NCBI GenBank assembly: GCA_963819115.1
Contig: CAWFUR010000011.1
Span: forward strand, 868,001-932,000
From: JACVRW01 sp963819115
GTDB lineage: Bacteria; Actinomycetota; Thermoleophilia; Solirubrobacterales; Thermoleophilaceae
Direction of reading: 5' to 3'
DNA length: 64,000 nt
Shown here: one piece after another, positions 1-11,144 of the stretch
Position numbering within the stretch: position 1 is the stretch's first letter
How the letters are laid out: each line of letters starts with the position of its first letter
The notes under the pieces: generated by a model
Databases searched by the model: none
Seen by the model: the letters and a program-made list of their open reading frames with translations, nothing else
Told to the model about the DNA's origin: nothing
Translations under genes and position numbers: made by a program

Positions 1-525
1 ATGAACGTGGTGGTCTACCGCACCGGCGCGCGCCTGCACGGAAAGCGGCGGACCGTCTGCCGGATCCCGGTGTTCAAGAAGGGGGCGAGCGCGACCGAGA
101 ACTCGCTGATCGGCGCCGGCCGCTCGCTCGTGGTGGAGAACAACTACGGCTATCAGGACCCGCTTGGACCCAACACGGGGCAGCCCACGGAGCCGGGATT
201 CGCGCGCGTGGACATCAAGCGGAACGGCCGCGGGTGCGTACTCCGCTGGACGAATCGGACCGCCCGCGCCCCCACCGTCGTGCCGAAGCTCTCGCTCAAG
301 ACCGGGCTGATCTACGCCTACACGCGTCCGGTCGACCCGGCCGGTAGCCAGCCCTACTACTGGACCGCGATCGACTTCCGCAGCGGGCGAACGGTGTGGA
401 CCCGGCTCTCGGGCACCGGCCTCAACTTCAACAACAACTACGCCGGGATCGCCCTGGGGCCCGATGGCACGGCGTACGTCGGCGGGCTGCTGGGCGGCAT
501 AGTGGCCATTCGCGACCAGCCCTAG
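1..525 (+). CDS. C-terminal part of a beta-propeller-like protein (partial)
   Basis: The reading frame is open from the first base and stops with TAG at 523-525, so the true start probably lies before the window. The visible 174 residues contain blade-like segments: an aromatic-rich strand, then the pattern D-F-R-S-G-R-T-V-W and, near the end, GPDGTAYVGG, typical of PQQ/YWTD-type propeller repeats where one strand reads 'value of X relative to stored data'. There is no catalytic motif. I infer a secreted or surface propeller protein of unknown ligand. The next gene follows after 52 bp on the same strand. The family assignment rests on repeat style only. Confidence 0.55.
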   Translation: MNVVVYRTGARLHGKRRTVCRIPVFKKGASATENSLIGAGRSLVVENNYGYQDPLGPNTGQPTEPGFARVDIKRNGRGCVLRWTNRTARAPTVVPKLSLKTGLIYAYTRPVDPAGSQPYYWTAIDFRSGRTVWTRLSGTGLNFNNNYAGIALGPDGTAYVGGLLGGIVAIRDQP

Positions 526-577
526 TTTCCGCTCGTAGCGGGCGCTGGACGAATGGCCGTCGCGTACGGCCTGCGGC

Positions 578-2824
578 ATGGCTAGTCTGGATCGTTTGAT
601 GTCCGACGCCCCCCAAACGGAGGAGGGCCCCGCCCGCGGCCGGGTGTGGCTGCTCGACGACAACCCTCGCGACGTCGAGATCGTCTTCGACTTCCCGTTT
701 CACGAGGAGCTGAACGACGCCGTCAAGCGGCTGCCCAAGCGCTGGTTCAACTGGCGCAGGAAGCACTGGCGCGTTCCGGCCGACCCGCGCCTGGCGAAGT
801 CGGTGGAGCGGCTCCTCGAGCGCTTCCCAGGATTGGAGCCCACCCCGGAGGTGCTGGCCTGGCTCGCGGACTCGGACCGCTGGCGCGCCGCGGTGTCGGT
901 GGTGTCCTACCGGGGCGCCGGCGCGTTCATCCTGCGTACGCTCGCAGGCGAGGCCCCGCCTGAGCTGAGCCAGGCGGCGGACGACGCGGAGGGCAGGCAC
1001 CTGCTGCCCTTCAGCATGGAGTCGGCGGACCTGCTCTACGACCTCGACGGAGTGCAGCTCGACGACCTTGCGCGCGGATGCGCGCGCGAGCTGTCGGCCG
1101 GCCGCAAGCCCGCGCCGGCCGAGCTCAGCATCGAGGTGGGGGACGACGGCGAGCCCGAGGTCACCATCTTCACCATCTGGGACCCGCAGCCCGCGCGGGA
1201 CTTCCGCAAGCTGCCGGAGGCCCACCCGATCGCCCGCCCGGGGCGCTTCTACGTGCGCGACGCGTCGTGGGGGATCGCCGTGCCCGCCGATGCTGCGCTG
1301 GCCTCCGATCTCACGGACTTCGTGGAGGCCAACCCGAAGATCCATCTCGACGAGCGCGTTACCGGGATGCTGGCCGAGCTGGTGGCCGAGCACGAGCGCG
1401 CGGCGGCCACGGTGGCACTCTCCTACGCGGAGGACGCGGACCTCGACGGTCTCGAGCTGGGCGGCGTGCTCCACCCGTTTCAGCGCGCCGGGGTGCGGTA
1501 CGCGCTCGAGCGTCGCCGGACCTTCATCGCGGACGAGCAGGGCCTCGGCAAGACCGTGCAGGCGCTGGCCGCGCTCGAGCGCGACGACGCGTTCCCGGCC
1601 GCGGTGGTGTGCCCGGCCAGCATGAAGCTCACCTGGGAGCGCGAGACCCACATCTGGCTGCCCAACCGCACGGTGGCCGTGCTCGACGGGCGCACCGACG
1701 TCTCGTGGGCCGGGGACGCCGAGGAAGCGGACATCGTGGTGCTCAACTACGACATCCTCGAGGCCCACCTGGCGAGGCTCGCCGGGCGCGGCCTGCGGGC
1801 CCTGATCCTGGACGAGTCGCACTACGTGAAGAACCCGCGCGCGCGGCGGACGAAGGCGGCGCTGGAGCTGGCCGAGCGGCTGCCCACGGACGCGCTCCGC
1901 TTCGGTCTCACGGGAACGCCGATCCTGAACCGGCCCGAGGAGCTCGTGGCCCAGTTGCGGATACTCGGCCGCCTCCAGGACTTCGGCAGCGGCGCGCGCC
2001 TCACGCGGCGCTTCCGGGCCGCCGGGAGCGACGACCGGCTCCACTGGAACCTGAGGGCGAACTGCTACGTGCGCCGCACGAAGAAGCAGGTGCTGCCCCA
2101 GCTCCCGTCCAAGCGCCAGGACACGATTCCCGTTGCGCTGCTGAACGAGCAGGAGTACCGCCTGGCCGAGCAGGACGTGATCTCGTGGCTGCAGACGCTG
2201 CCGCTGGACATGCGCGCCATCGACGCCAAGGTGGCGGCCGCGCTGCGGGCCGAGCAGCTGGTGCGCCTGAACAACCTCCGCCAGCTCGCGGCACGGGGGA
2301 AGCTCCCGGCCGCGCTCAGCTGGATCGCGGACTTCGAGGCCTCCGGCGAGCCGCTGGTGGTGTTCGCCGAGCACGTGGCGATCCAGCGAGCGGTTATGGA
2401 GCGCTTCCCCGACGCGGTGCACATCCTGGGCGCCGACTCGACGTTCAAGCGCCAGCAGGCGGTGGACGACTTCCAGCGCGAGGACGGCCCGCAGCTGATC
2501 GTGTGCTCGATGAAGGCGGCCTCGCAGGGAATCACGCTGACGCGGGCGTCGAACGTGGCCTTCCTGGAGCTCGACTGGACCCCGGCCCGGCACGACCAGG
2601 CCGAGGACCGTCTGCACCGCATCGGCCAGGACAGCGCCGTCACGGCGTACTACCTGCTGGCCCCGGACACGATCGACGAGACGATGGCCGAGGTGCTCCA
2701 GCGCAAGCGCGCCCTGATCAACGCTGTGACGGACGGCCAGGTGCGCGACGAGGAGCGCCTGGTGGACGCCGTGGTGCGGGAGCTGCGCGGCAGGCCGGTG
2801 CGGCATTTGCGCGTCGTGGCCTGA
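578..2824 (+). CDS. SNF2-family DEAD/DEAH-box helicase-like ATPase
   Basis: 748 residues. The N-terminal ~290 residues are accessory; the ATPase core follows with Walker A (DEQGLGKT, about 319-326), DESH box (412-415), a GLTGTP motif III (about 447), and a C-terminal helicase lobe with the SNF2 motif VI pattern EDRLHRIGQ (about 680). These define SNF2/SMARCAL1-like double-stranded DNA translocases, which remodel protein-DNA complexes or anneal strands rather than unwind processively. The protein is cytoplasmic. A second in-frame ATG lies seven codons in (position 599); neither start has a clear Shine-Dalgarno. No restriction or defence partner lies beside it, so I read it as a stand-alone DNA-repair-type SNF2 protein; the exact substrate is unknown. 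Confidence 0.85.
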   Translation: MASLDRLMSDAPQTEEGPARGRVWLLDDNPRDVEIVFDFPFHEELNDAVKRLPKRWFNWRRKHWRVPADPRLAKSVERLLERFPGLEPTPEVLAWLADSDRWRAAVSVVSYRGAGAFILRTLAGEAPPELSQAADDAEGRHLLPFSMESADLLYDLDGVQLDDLARGCARELSAGRKPAPAELSIEVGDDGEPEVTIFTIWDPQPARDFRKLPEAHPIARPGRFYVRDASWGIAVPADAALASDLTDFVEANPKIHLDERVTGMLAELVAEHERAAATVALSYAEDADLDGLELGGVLHPFQRAGVRYALERRRTFIADEQGLGKTVQALAALERDDAFPAAVVCPASMKLTWERETHIWLPNRTVAVLDGRTDVSWAGDAEEADIVVLNYDILEAHLARLAGRGLRALILDESHYVKNPRARRTKAALELAERLPTDALRFGLTGTPILNRPEELVAQLRILGRLQDFGSGARLTRRFRAAGSDDRLHWNLRANCYVRRTKKQVLPQLPSKRQDTIPVALLNEQEYRLAEQDVISWLQTLPLDMRAIDAKVAAALRAEQLVRLNNLRQLAARGKLPAALSWIADFEASGEPLVVFAEHVAIQRAVMERFPDAVHILGADSTFKRQQAVDDFQREDGPQLIVCSMKAASQGITLTRASNVAFLELDWTPARHDQAEDRLHRIGQDSAVTAYYLLAPDTIDETMAEVLQRKRALINAVTDGQVRDEERLVDAVVRELRGRPVRHLRVVA

Positions 2825-2880
2825 GGGCGCTCCGGCGGGATCCCCCATTTAGCGGGTCAAGGGTCCCCCGCGCCGTCCCG

Positions 2881-4935
2881 ATGGGGTACTTGGTGACACA
2901 TGCCGCAAGACGAGCGGGCGCGATCCTGCTCGGCACCGGCGCGGCACTGCTTGCGGCGCTCTGGGCGCATGCTCTGTTCAGGGTCGGGGGCTCGGGCGCT
3001 GACGAGCTGTTCGGCACCTGGGTCTATGACGCCATCGTCTTCGCGGCCGCCTTCGCGGCGCTGGGAAGGGCCGTCATCCGACCCGAGGGACGGCTGCCCT
3101 GGGTCGCGATCGCCATCGGGCTCCTCCTGCATGGAGCCGGCGATGTCATCTATTCCACGGCTCCCGACCTGAACGCCGTGCCGGTGCCGTCGGTGTCCGA
3201 CCCGCTGTGGCTCGCCATCTACCCCTGTGCGTATGTGGCGCTCCTCGCGCTGACCCGGCAGCGGGTGGGCCCAACGCTCCTGGCCACGCGTCTGGACGGG
3301 CTCGTGAGCGGACTGGCGGTGGCCTCGCTGCTCGCGAGCGTGTCGCTGCCGCTGGCCCTGGATGCGACGGCCGGGGCGCCGTTCTGGGAGACCGCGACCG
3401 GCCTCGCGTACACGATCGGAGACCTCGTCCTGCTCGGGGCGGTGGTCAGCGCCATCGCGCTCGGAGGCTGGCGGATGGACCGCACCTGGTTGGTGCTGGG
3501 GATTGCGGTGGTCGCGTGGGAGGCCGCGGACCTGATCTATCTGCTTGGACTGACGGGCCTGCCCGCGAACGTCGCCGACGCGCTGGTGGCAACGGGCACG
3601 CTGGGGCTGGCCGCGGCTGCCTGGATGGACGCCGGCGGCGGCACCCGCCGGTCGGGGAGCAGCCATGGGCTGCTCCTGCCGGTCGCGTTCGGCATGGTCG
3701 CCCTTGGTGTGCTTGCGGTGGGAGTGGAGGTTCCCCTGAACATCGCCGCGCTCGGGCTCGCGGTCGCGGCGCTCGGGCTCACGCTCGTCAGGATGGCCTT
3801 CGCGCTCAGCGAGAACCAGGGGCTGCTCGGGGAGAGCCGCGTGGAGGCGCTCACGGATCCACTCACCGGGTTGCCGAACCGTCGACAGCTGAAGGCGGAC
3901 CTCGCCGCCGTGGCCGACGACGGCTCAGAGCCGGGGGCGCATGCGCTCGTGCTGTTCGATCTCAACGGGTTCAAGGGCTACAACGACACCTACGGGCACA
4001 GTGCCGGCGATGTGCTGCTGGCGCGAGTCGGCTCGGCGTTGGTGGACGCGGTCCGCGGACGTGGCACCGCCTACCGCATGGGCGGTGACGAATTCTGTGT
4101 CCTCGCCCGCTGTCCGGCCGGGCAGGTGGATGCGTTCTCGGCGCACTGCGCCACCGCGCTGGCCGATCAGGGTCAGGGGTTCTTCATCACGGCGGCATAC
4201 GGCGCGGTCGCGCTCCCTGACGAGAGCCTCGACAGCGTCGGGGCTCTTACGCTCGCCGACGCACGCATGTACCAGCGCAAGAAGGGCGGCCGGGTGCCCG
4301 CCGCGAGTCAGTCGGCCAACGTCCTGATGGCGGTGATCGAGGAGCGCGCGCCGGATCTCGCCGCGCACGTGCGCTCGGTGGGGGAGCTCGCTGAAGCCAT
4401 GGCCGTGGAACTGGGCCTTGAGGGCGCGGAGCTCGAAGCGCTGGGCCACGCCGCCGAGCTCCACGACATCGGCAAGATGGCGATCCCCGAGTCGATCATC
4501 CAGAAGCCGGGGCCCCTGAACAACGAGGAGTGGAAGCTGGTCCGCCAGCACACTCTCATCGGCGAGCGGATCATCGCCACAGCGCCGGCGCTCCAGCGCG
4601 CGTCCCGGCTCGTGCGCTGGAGCCACGAACGGGTCGACGGACAGGGCTACCCGGACGGCCTGTCGGGTGACGACATCCCGCTGGCCACGCGCATCCTCTC
4701 CGTGGCGGATGCCTTCGACGCGATGTGCTCGGGCCGGCCGTATGGACGAACGCGGTCCCGTGAGGAAGCGGTTGATGAACTGCGGCGCTGCGCGGGGACG
4801 CAGTTCGATGGGGCCGTGGTCGCGGCGTTCGCGCGCGTGCTGCCGGGCTTTGTATCCACCGCCGAGGCCGTGGATACCGCTCAGCAGCCGCTGCCGGTTC
4901 TGGTGTCCGGAACCGCCGCCCCTACCGCGCCGTAA
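2881..4935 (+). CDS. Membrane GGDEF/HD-GYP cyclic-di-GMP signalling protein
   Basis: 684 residues. The first ~300 residues are a run of about eight hydrophobic helices (putative membrane sensor). A GGDEF domain follows with the DPLTGLPNR entry motif and an intact GGDEF (401-405); the RxxD inhibitory site is absent (RGRG at that place). The C-terminal third is an HD-GYP domain with HDIGK (H528, D529) and GQGYP (589-591). GGDEF domains make c-di-GMP and HD-GYP domains hydrolyse it, so the protein could do both, or one half may control the other. It ends convergent with the next gene, overlapping it by 14 bp. The ATG at 2881 was chosen because the hydrophobic segments begin right after it; no good ribosome site is seen. 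Confidence 0.88.
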   Translation: MGYLVTHAARRAGAILLGTGAALLAALWAHALFRVGGSGADELFGTWVYDAIVFAAAFAALGRAVIRPEGRLPWVAIAIGLLLHGAGDVIYSTAPDLNAVPVPSVSDPLWLAIYPCAYVALLALTRQRVGPTLLATRLDGLVSGLAVASLLASVSLPLALDATAGAPFWETATGLAYTIGDLVLLGAVVSAIALGGWRMDRTWLVLGIAVVAWEAADLIYLLGLTGLPANVADALVATGTLGLAAAAWMDAGGGTRRSGSSHGLLLPVAFGMVALGVLAVGVEVPLNIAALGLAVAALGLTLVRMAFALSENQGLLGESRVEALTDPLTGLPNRRQLKADLAAVADDGSEPGAHALVLFDLNGFKGYNDTYGHSAGDVLLARVGSALVDAVRGRGTAYRMGGDEFCVLARCPAGQVDAFSAHCATALADQGQGFFITAAYGAVALPDESLDSVGALTLADARMYQRKKGGRVPAASQSANVLMAVIEERAPDLAAHVRSVGELAEAMAVELGLEGAELEALGHAAELHDIGKMAIPESIIQKPGPLNNEEWKLVRQHTLIGERIIATAPALQRASRLVRWSHERVDGQGYPDGLSGDDIPLATRILSVADAFDAMCSGRPYGRTRSREEAVDELRRCAGTQFDGAVVAAFARVLPGFVSTAEAVDTAQQPLPVLVSGTAAPTAP

Positions 4936-5722
4936 CCCGCTTTACGAACTCCACCGTGTCGGCCAGCACCTCGTCCTGGTTGGTCTCGTTGAAGATCTCG
5001 TGGCGGGCGCCCAGATAATGGCGCTCCTCGACCGCCGCGTTTCGCAGCAGGCGGACGCCCCGCCGGGTGTCCTCCAGCGGCACCAGCTGGTCCTCCACGC
5101 CGTGCTGCCACAGCACGGGGCCGGTCACGCGGTCGGCGTCCAGGGCGATCTCCAGCAGGGCGTTCGCCATCGCGGACAGGGTGGGGCGCTTGAACGCCCC
5201 GTGGTACACGAGCGGGTCCTCCGCGTAGGCGGTCTGGACGGCCTCGTCGCGCGAGAGCACCTCCACGTTGATCGGGAGGTCGGGGATCTCCTCCAGCGCC
5301 AGCAGCGCGCCGGCGGCGTTCGTGCCGATCAGCGGCGCGGAGAGCACCAGTCCCCTGAGCTCGCCGGGGAAGCGCTCGGCATAGCGGGTCCCGATCATGC
5401 CGCCCATCGAGTGCGCGACCATCACCACGGGCAGCGCGGGGTGGGCGTCGCGGGCCAGGATAACGAGCCGGTGGAGGTCGTCCACCACCAGGTCGAAGTC
5501 CGGCACCAGCGCCCGGTCGCCGTCGGAGCGCCCGTGGCCCACGTGGTCGAGCCCCCACACCACCGCCCCGCTCTCGCCGAGCGCGCGCGCCACGTGGTCG
5601 TAGCGGCCGATGTGCTCTCCGTAGCCGTGCACCAGGATCGCGACGCGCACCGGCTCGTCGTGCTCCCACACGCGCACGTGCACCTCGCCGCCGTGACCGG
5701 TGAGGGTCTCCTCGTACACCAT
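4922..5722 (-). CDS. Alpha/beta hydrolase, monoacylglycerol lipase-like
   Basis: 266 residues, usual length for monoglyceride lipases. The fold markers are the oxyanion HGYGEH (residues 32-37), a GHGRSDGDR lid-side motif typical of the lysophospholipase/MGL family, the nucleophile elbow AHSMGG (Ser105), an acid in HGVEDQLVP and the catalytic His in GARHEIFNE near the C terminus. The expected reaction is hydrolysis of monoacylglycerols or similar esters in the cytoplasm. There is no signal peptide. It stands alone on the minus strand, 74 bp downstream of the stop of the lactate-dehydrogenase-like gene, so co-transcription is possible. Confidence 0.85.
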   Translation of the reverse strand: MVYEETLTGHGGEVHVRVWEHDEPVRVAILVHGYGEHIGRYDHVARALGESGAVVWGLDHVGHGRSDGDRALVPDFDLVVDDLHRLVILARDAHPALPVVMVAHSMGGMIGTRYAERFPGELRGLVLSAPLIGTNAAGALLALEEIPDLPINVEVLSRDEAVQTAYAEDPLVYHGAFKRPTLSAMANALLEIALDADRVTGPVLWQHGVEDQLVPLEDTRRGVRLLRNAAVEERHYLGARHEIFNETNQDEVLADTVEFVKRVTAR

Positions 5723-5796
5723 TCAACGGCCTCCCACTGCTCGAAACCCGTACCCCTACCTCGGATTGAACACGAAGACGCGGGAGCGCGGGAGTT

Positions 5797-8724
<2,928 letters not shown>

Positions 8725-8788
8725 GAAGGAGGGTTTCTACTCGATCCGGATGCCCCAGAGATGCTCAAGGCGACGGGGAGATCGGCCG

Positions 8789-9967
8789 ATGGCAGATTGG
8801 AGTGCCGGGCGACGCCCCCGGCGGCCAATGGACACGGACATTCTCGAGAATCGAAGCCTGCGCGCGGCCTACCGGTCGGAGGTGAAGCGCCGCACGCGCT
8901 CCACGGCGCTCGCCGCCGGACTGATCGCGATCGTCGGCATCCCGTCTTGGGCGGTGTTCGACCACATCGTGGCTCCCGATCAGGCGGGGACGTTCACCGC
9001 GATCCGCCTTGCGCTCGTGTTGCCGATCGTCGCGCTCTGGCTCTCGCTCTTCACGCGCTTCGGCAAGCGCAACCCGGAGCTCGTGATGGTCGCTCTCCTG
9101 TTCCTCATCCAGGGTGCCATCGCCTACATGATCTCCCGCGTTCCCGGTGCCTACGCGCCGTACACGCTCGGCATGTCGCTGGCCATCTACGCGACCTCGT
9201 TCCTGCTCGTGGTGTCCTGGCCATACACGGCTTCGTTGATCGTGCTGAGCTGGGCGTGCCTGGGGGTGGCGATCGCCACGGCCCCGGTCCCTCTCAGCGG
9301 CCCGGCCCTGGCCACCATCGCCTTCTATCTCGGCACCGCGTCGGTGATCGCCTTCGTCGGCCAGATCCATCGTGAGGTGAGCACGTGGCGGGAGTTCACG
9401 AGCCGGATGCAGCTCGAGCACGAGCAGGAGCGCAGCCAGGAGCTGCTCCAGCAGCTCGAGCGACTCAGCCGCGAGGACGCGCTCACGGGGCTGGCCAACC
9501 GGCGCTGCTGGGACGAGACGCTGGCCAAGGAGTTCGAGCGCAGCGTGCGCCACGGCACCGATCTCGCGATCCTGCTCTGCGACCTGGACCGCCTCAAGGC
9601 GGTGAACGACCGCTACGGGCATCCCACCGGCGATCGCGTGCTCCAGGCCGCGGCGGAGGTGCTCAACGCCCGGGTGCGCGCGGGTGACCTGGCCGCACGC
9701 CTGGGGGGCGACGAGTTCGGCGTGCTCTGCCCGGACACCGGCGAGGAGGCGGCCACCGCGCTGGCCGAGGACCTGCGCGTGCGCCTGAGCGAGCTTGCGC
9801 CCGTCACCCCGGACCTCCCGGCCGTGACCATGTCGATCGGCGTGGCCCACCGCACGCATCCCGACGCCTCGCCGAACGAGATCACCCTGCGGGCCGATGG
9901 CCGGCTGTACATGGCCAAGCGCAGGCGCAACGCGGTCTGCCGCGACGAGCGCCTGAGAGTTTCGTAG
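8789..9967 (+). CDS. Membrane diguanylate cyclase (GGDEF)
   Basis: 392 residues from the ATG at 8789, chosen because GGGGAG lies 8 nt upstream; the next ATG (8828) gives a 379-residue protein and is also possible. About six N-terminal hydrophobic helices (MASE-like sensor) are followed by a coiled stretch rich in E/Q/R and a GGDEF domain with DALTGLANRR, an RxxD inhibitory site (R297-D300) exactly five residues before an intact GGDEF (306-310). All features of an active, product-inhibited diguanylate cyclase are present. The gene is divergent from the lactate-dehydrogenase-like gene and is followed by mreB after 73 bp. Confidence 0.88.
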   Translation: MADWSAGRRPRRPMDTDILENRSLRAAYRSEVKRRTRSTALAAGLIAIVGIPSWAVFDHIVAPDQAGTFTAIRLALVLPIVALWLSLFTRFGKRNPELVMVALLFLIQGAIAYMISRVPGAYAPYTLGMSLAIYATSFLLVVSWPYTASLIVLSWACLGVAIATAPVPLSGPALATIAFYLGTASVIAFVGQIHREVSTWREFTSRMQLEHEQERSQELLQQLERLSREDALTGLANRRCWDETLAKEFERSVRHGTDLAILLCDLDRLKAVNDRYGHPTGDRVLQAAAEVLNARVRAGDLAARLGGDEFGVLCPDTGEEAATALAEDLRVRLSELAPVTPDLPAVTMSIGVAHRTHPDASPNEITLRADGRLYMAKRRRNAVCRDERLRVS

Positions 9968-9991
9968 CCCCCTCCGCGCTGGGATCGAGCT

Positions 9992-10031
9992 CCCACGCAC
10001 CGCCTGAGGCCGTTGCGGTGGGTAGCGTGGG
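9992..10031 (+). promoter_or_regulatory. Imperfect hairpin between the GGDEF gene and mreB
   Basis: CCCACGC-ACCGC (9992-10003) can pair with GCGGT (10015-10019) and GCGTGGG (10025-10031), leaving a 5-nt bulge and an 11-nt loop. It could terminate the GGDEF transcript. Its right arm also covers the first Gs of the mreB ribosome site (GGGGGAG, 10029-10035), so it could reduce mreB translation on read-through mRNA. There is no T-tract. Confidence 0.35.
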
Positions 10032-10040
10032 GGAGCCTCG

Positions 10041-11144
10041 ATGATCAACGGACGACTGACCGGAGCCGGTGGCGCAGGGGTGGACTCCCGGCGTGCGTCG
10101 CTCTGGCGGCGCGTGTGGGCCCGCCCCGGCGCGCAGGACCTTGCCATCGATCTCGGCACCGCGAACACGCTCGTGTTCGTACGCGGGCAGGGGATCGTGG
10201 TGTCCGAGCCGTCGGTGGTGGCGATCGACTCCCAGACCGGCGACGTGCACGCCGTGGGCGAGGAGGCGCAGGGCATGATCGGCCGCACCCCGGCCGCGAT
10301 CACGGCCGTGCGCCCGCTGCGCCACGGCGTGATCGCCGACTTCGAGGTGACCGAGCAGATGCTTCGCCACTTCATCGGGCGCGTGCACCGCAGCCGGCTC
10401 GCACACCCACGCGTCATGATCTGCGCGCCCTCTGGAATCACGGACGTGGAGCAGCGGGCGCTGATGGAGGCGAGCCTCGCCGCCGGGGCCCGCTCGGTGC
10501 ACCTGATCGAGGAGTCGCTGGCCGCCGCCATCGGCGCCGGCCTGGCCATCGGCGAGCCCCGGGCCAACGTCGTGGTGGACGTGGGCGGTGGCACCAGCGA
10601 GGTGGCGGTGATCTCCCTGGGAGGCATCGTCGTCTCCCGCTCGCTGCGCACCGGCGGGTATGACCTGGACGAGACCGTGGCCGCCTGGCTTCGCAACACC
10701 CATGGCCTGGCCATCGGAGAGACCACGGCGGAGCGGGTGAAGCTGGACGTGGGCGGGGTGAACCCGGACACCACGGACGCGAGCACCGCCGTCCGCGGGC
10801 GCGACCCGGTGTCAGGCCTTCCCCGCGAGGTGATGGTCACGAGCGACGAGATGCGCCGCGCGCTGGAGCCGCCGGTGGCGGACATCATCGCCGCGGTGAA
10901 GGAGGCGCTGGAGGAGACGCCGCCCGAGCTGGCCTCGGACATCTCCGAGCGAGGCATGCTCCTTGCCGGCGGCGGCGCGCTGCTCCGTGGGTTCCGCGCC
11001 CGCCTGGAGCTCGAGACTCACGTGCCCGTGGTGCTGGCCGACTCGCCTCTTACCTGCGTGGCCGAGGGCGCGGGCCAGGCGCTGGACGAGATGGAGCTGC
11101 TGGAACGCATGTCGGCGGGAACGCACGCCCGCCGCCGGACTTAG
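10041..11144 (+). CDS. mreB: MreB, actin-like rod-shape protein
   Basis: 367 residues. Actin-fold nucleotide motifs are all present: phosphate-1 DLGTANT (37-43), phosphate-2 DVGGGTSEV (180-188) and the adenosine motif LAGGGALLRG near residue 310. MreB polymerises under the membrane and directs lateral wall synthesis. The first ~30 residues (rich in Arg, Gly and Trp) extend beyond the usual MreB start and may act as a membrane-binding amphipathic tail. The start ATG has GGGGGAG 5 nt upstream. mreC/mreD do not follow; the next gene is convergent and overlaps the stop by 4 bp. It is thus an orphan copy, possibly a second MreB or Mbl. Confidence 0.92.
   Translation: MINGRLTGAGGAGVDSRRASLWRRVWARPGAQDLAIDLGTANTLVFVRGQGIVVSEPSVVAIDSQTGDVHAVGEEAQGMIGRTPAAITAVRPLRHGVIADFEVTEQMLRHFIGRVHRSRLAHPRVMICAPSGITDVEQRALMEASLAAGARSVHLIEESLAAAIGAGLAIGEPRANVVVDVGGGTSEVAVISLGGIVVSRSLRTGGYDLDETVAAWLRNTHGLAIGETTAERVKLDVGGVNPDTTDASTAVRGRDPVSGLPREVMVTSDEMRRALEPPVADIIAAVKEALEETPPELASDISERGMLLAGGGALLRGFRARLELETHVPVVLADSPLTCVAEGAGQALDEMELLERMSAGTHARRRT

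Noticed and set aside
428..2848. Very long minus-strand frame antisense to the SNF2 gene (and similar long antisense frames at 8765-10957, 10812-13622 and 53497-55455)
   Set aside because: Composition is Arg/Gly/His/Pro-rich as expected for antisense of GC-rich genes, no domain motifs are seen, and the opposite strand holds a clear family protein.
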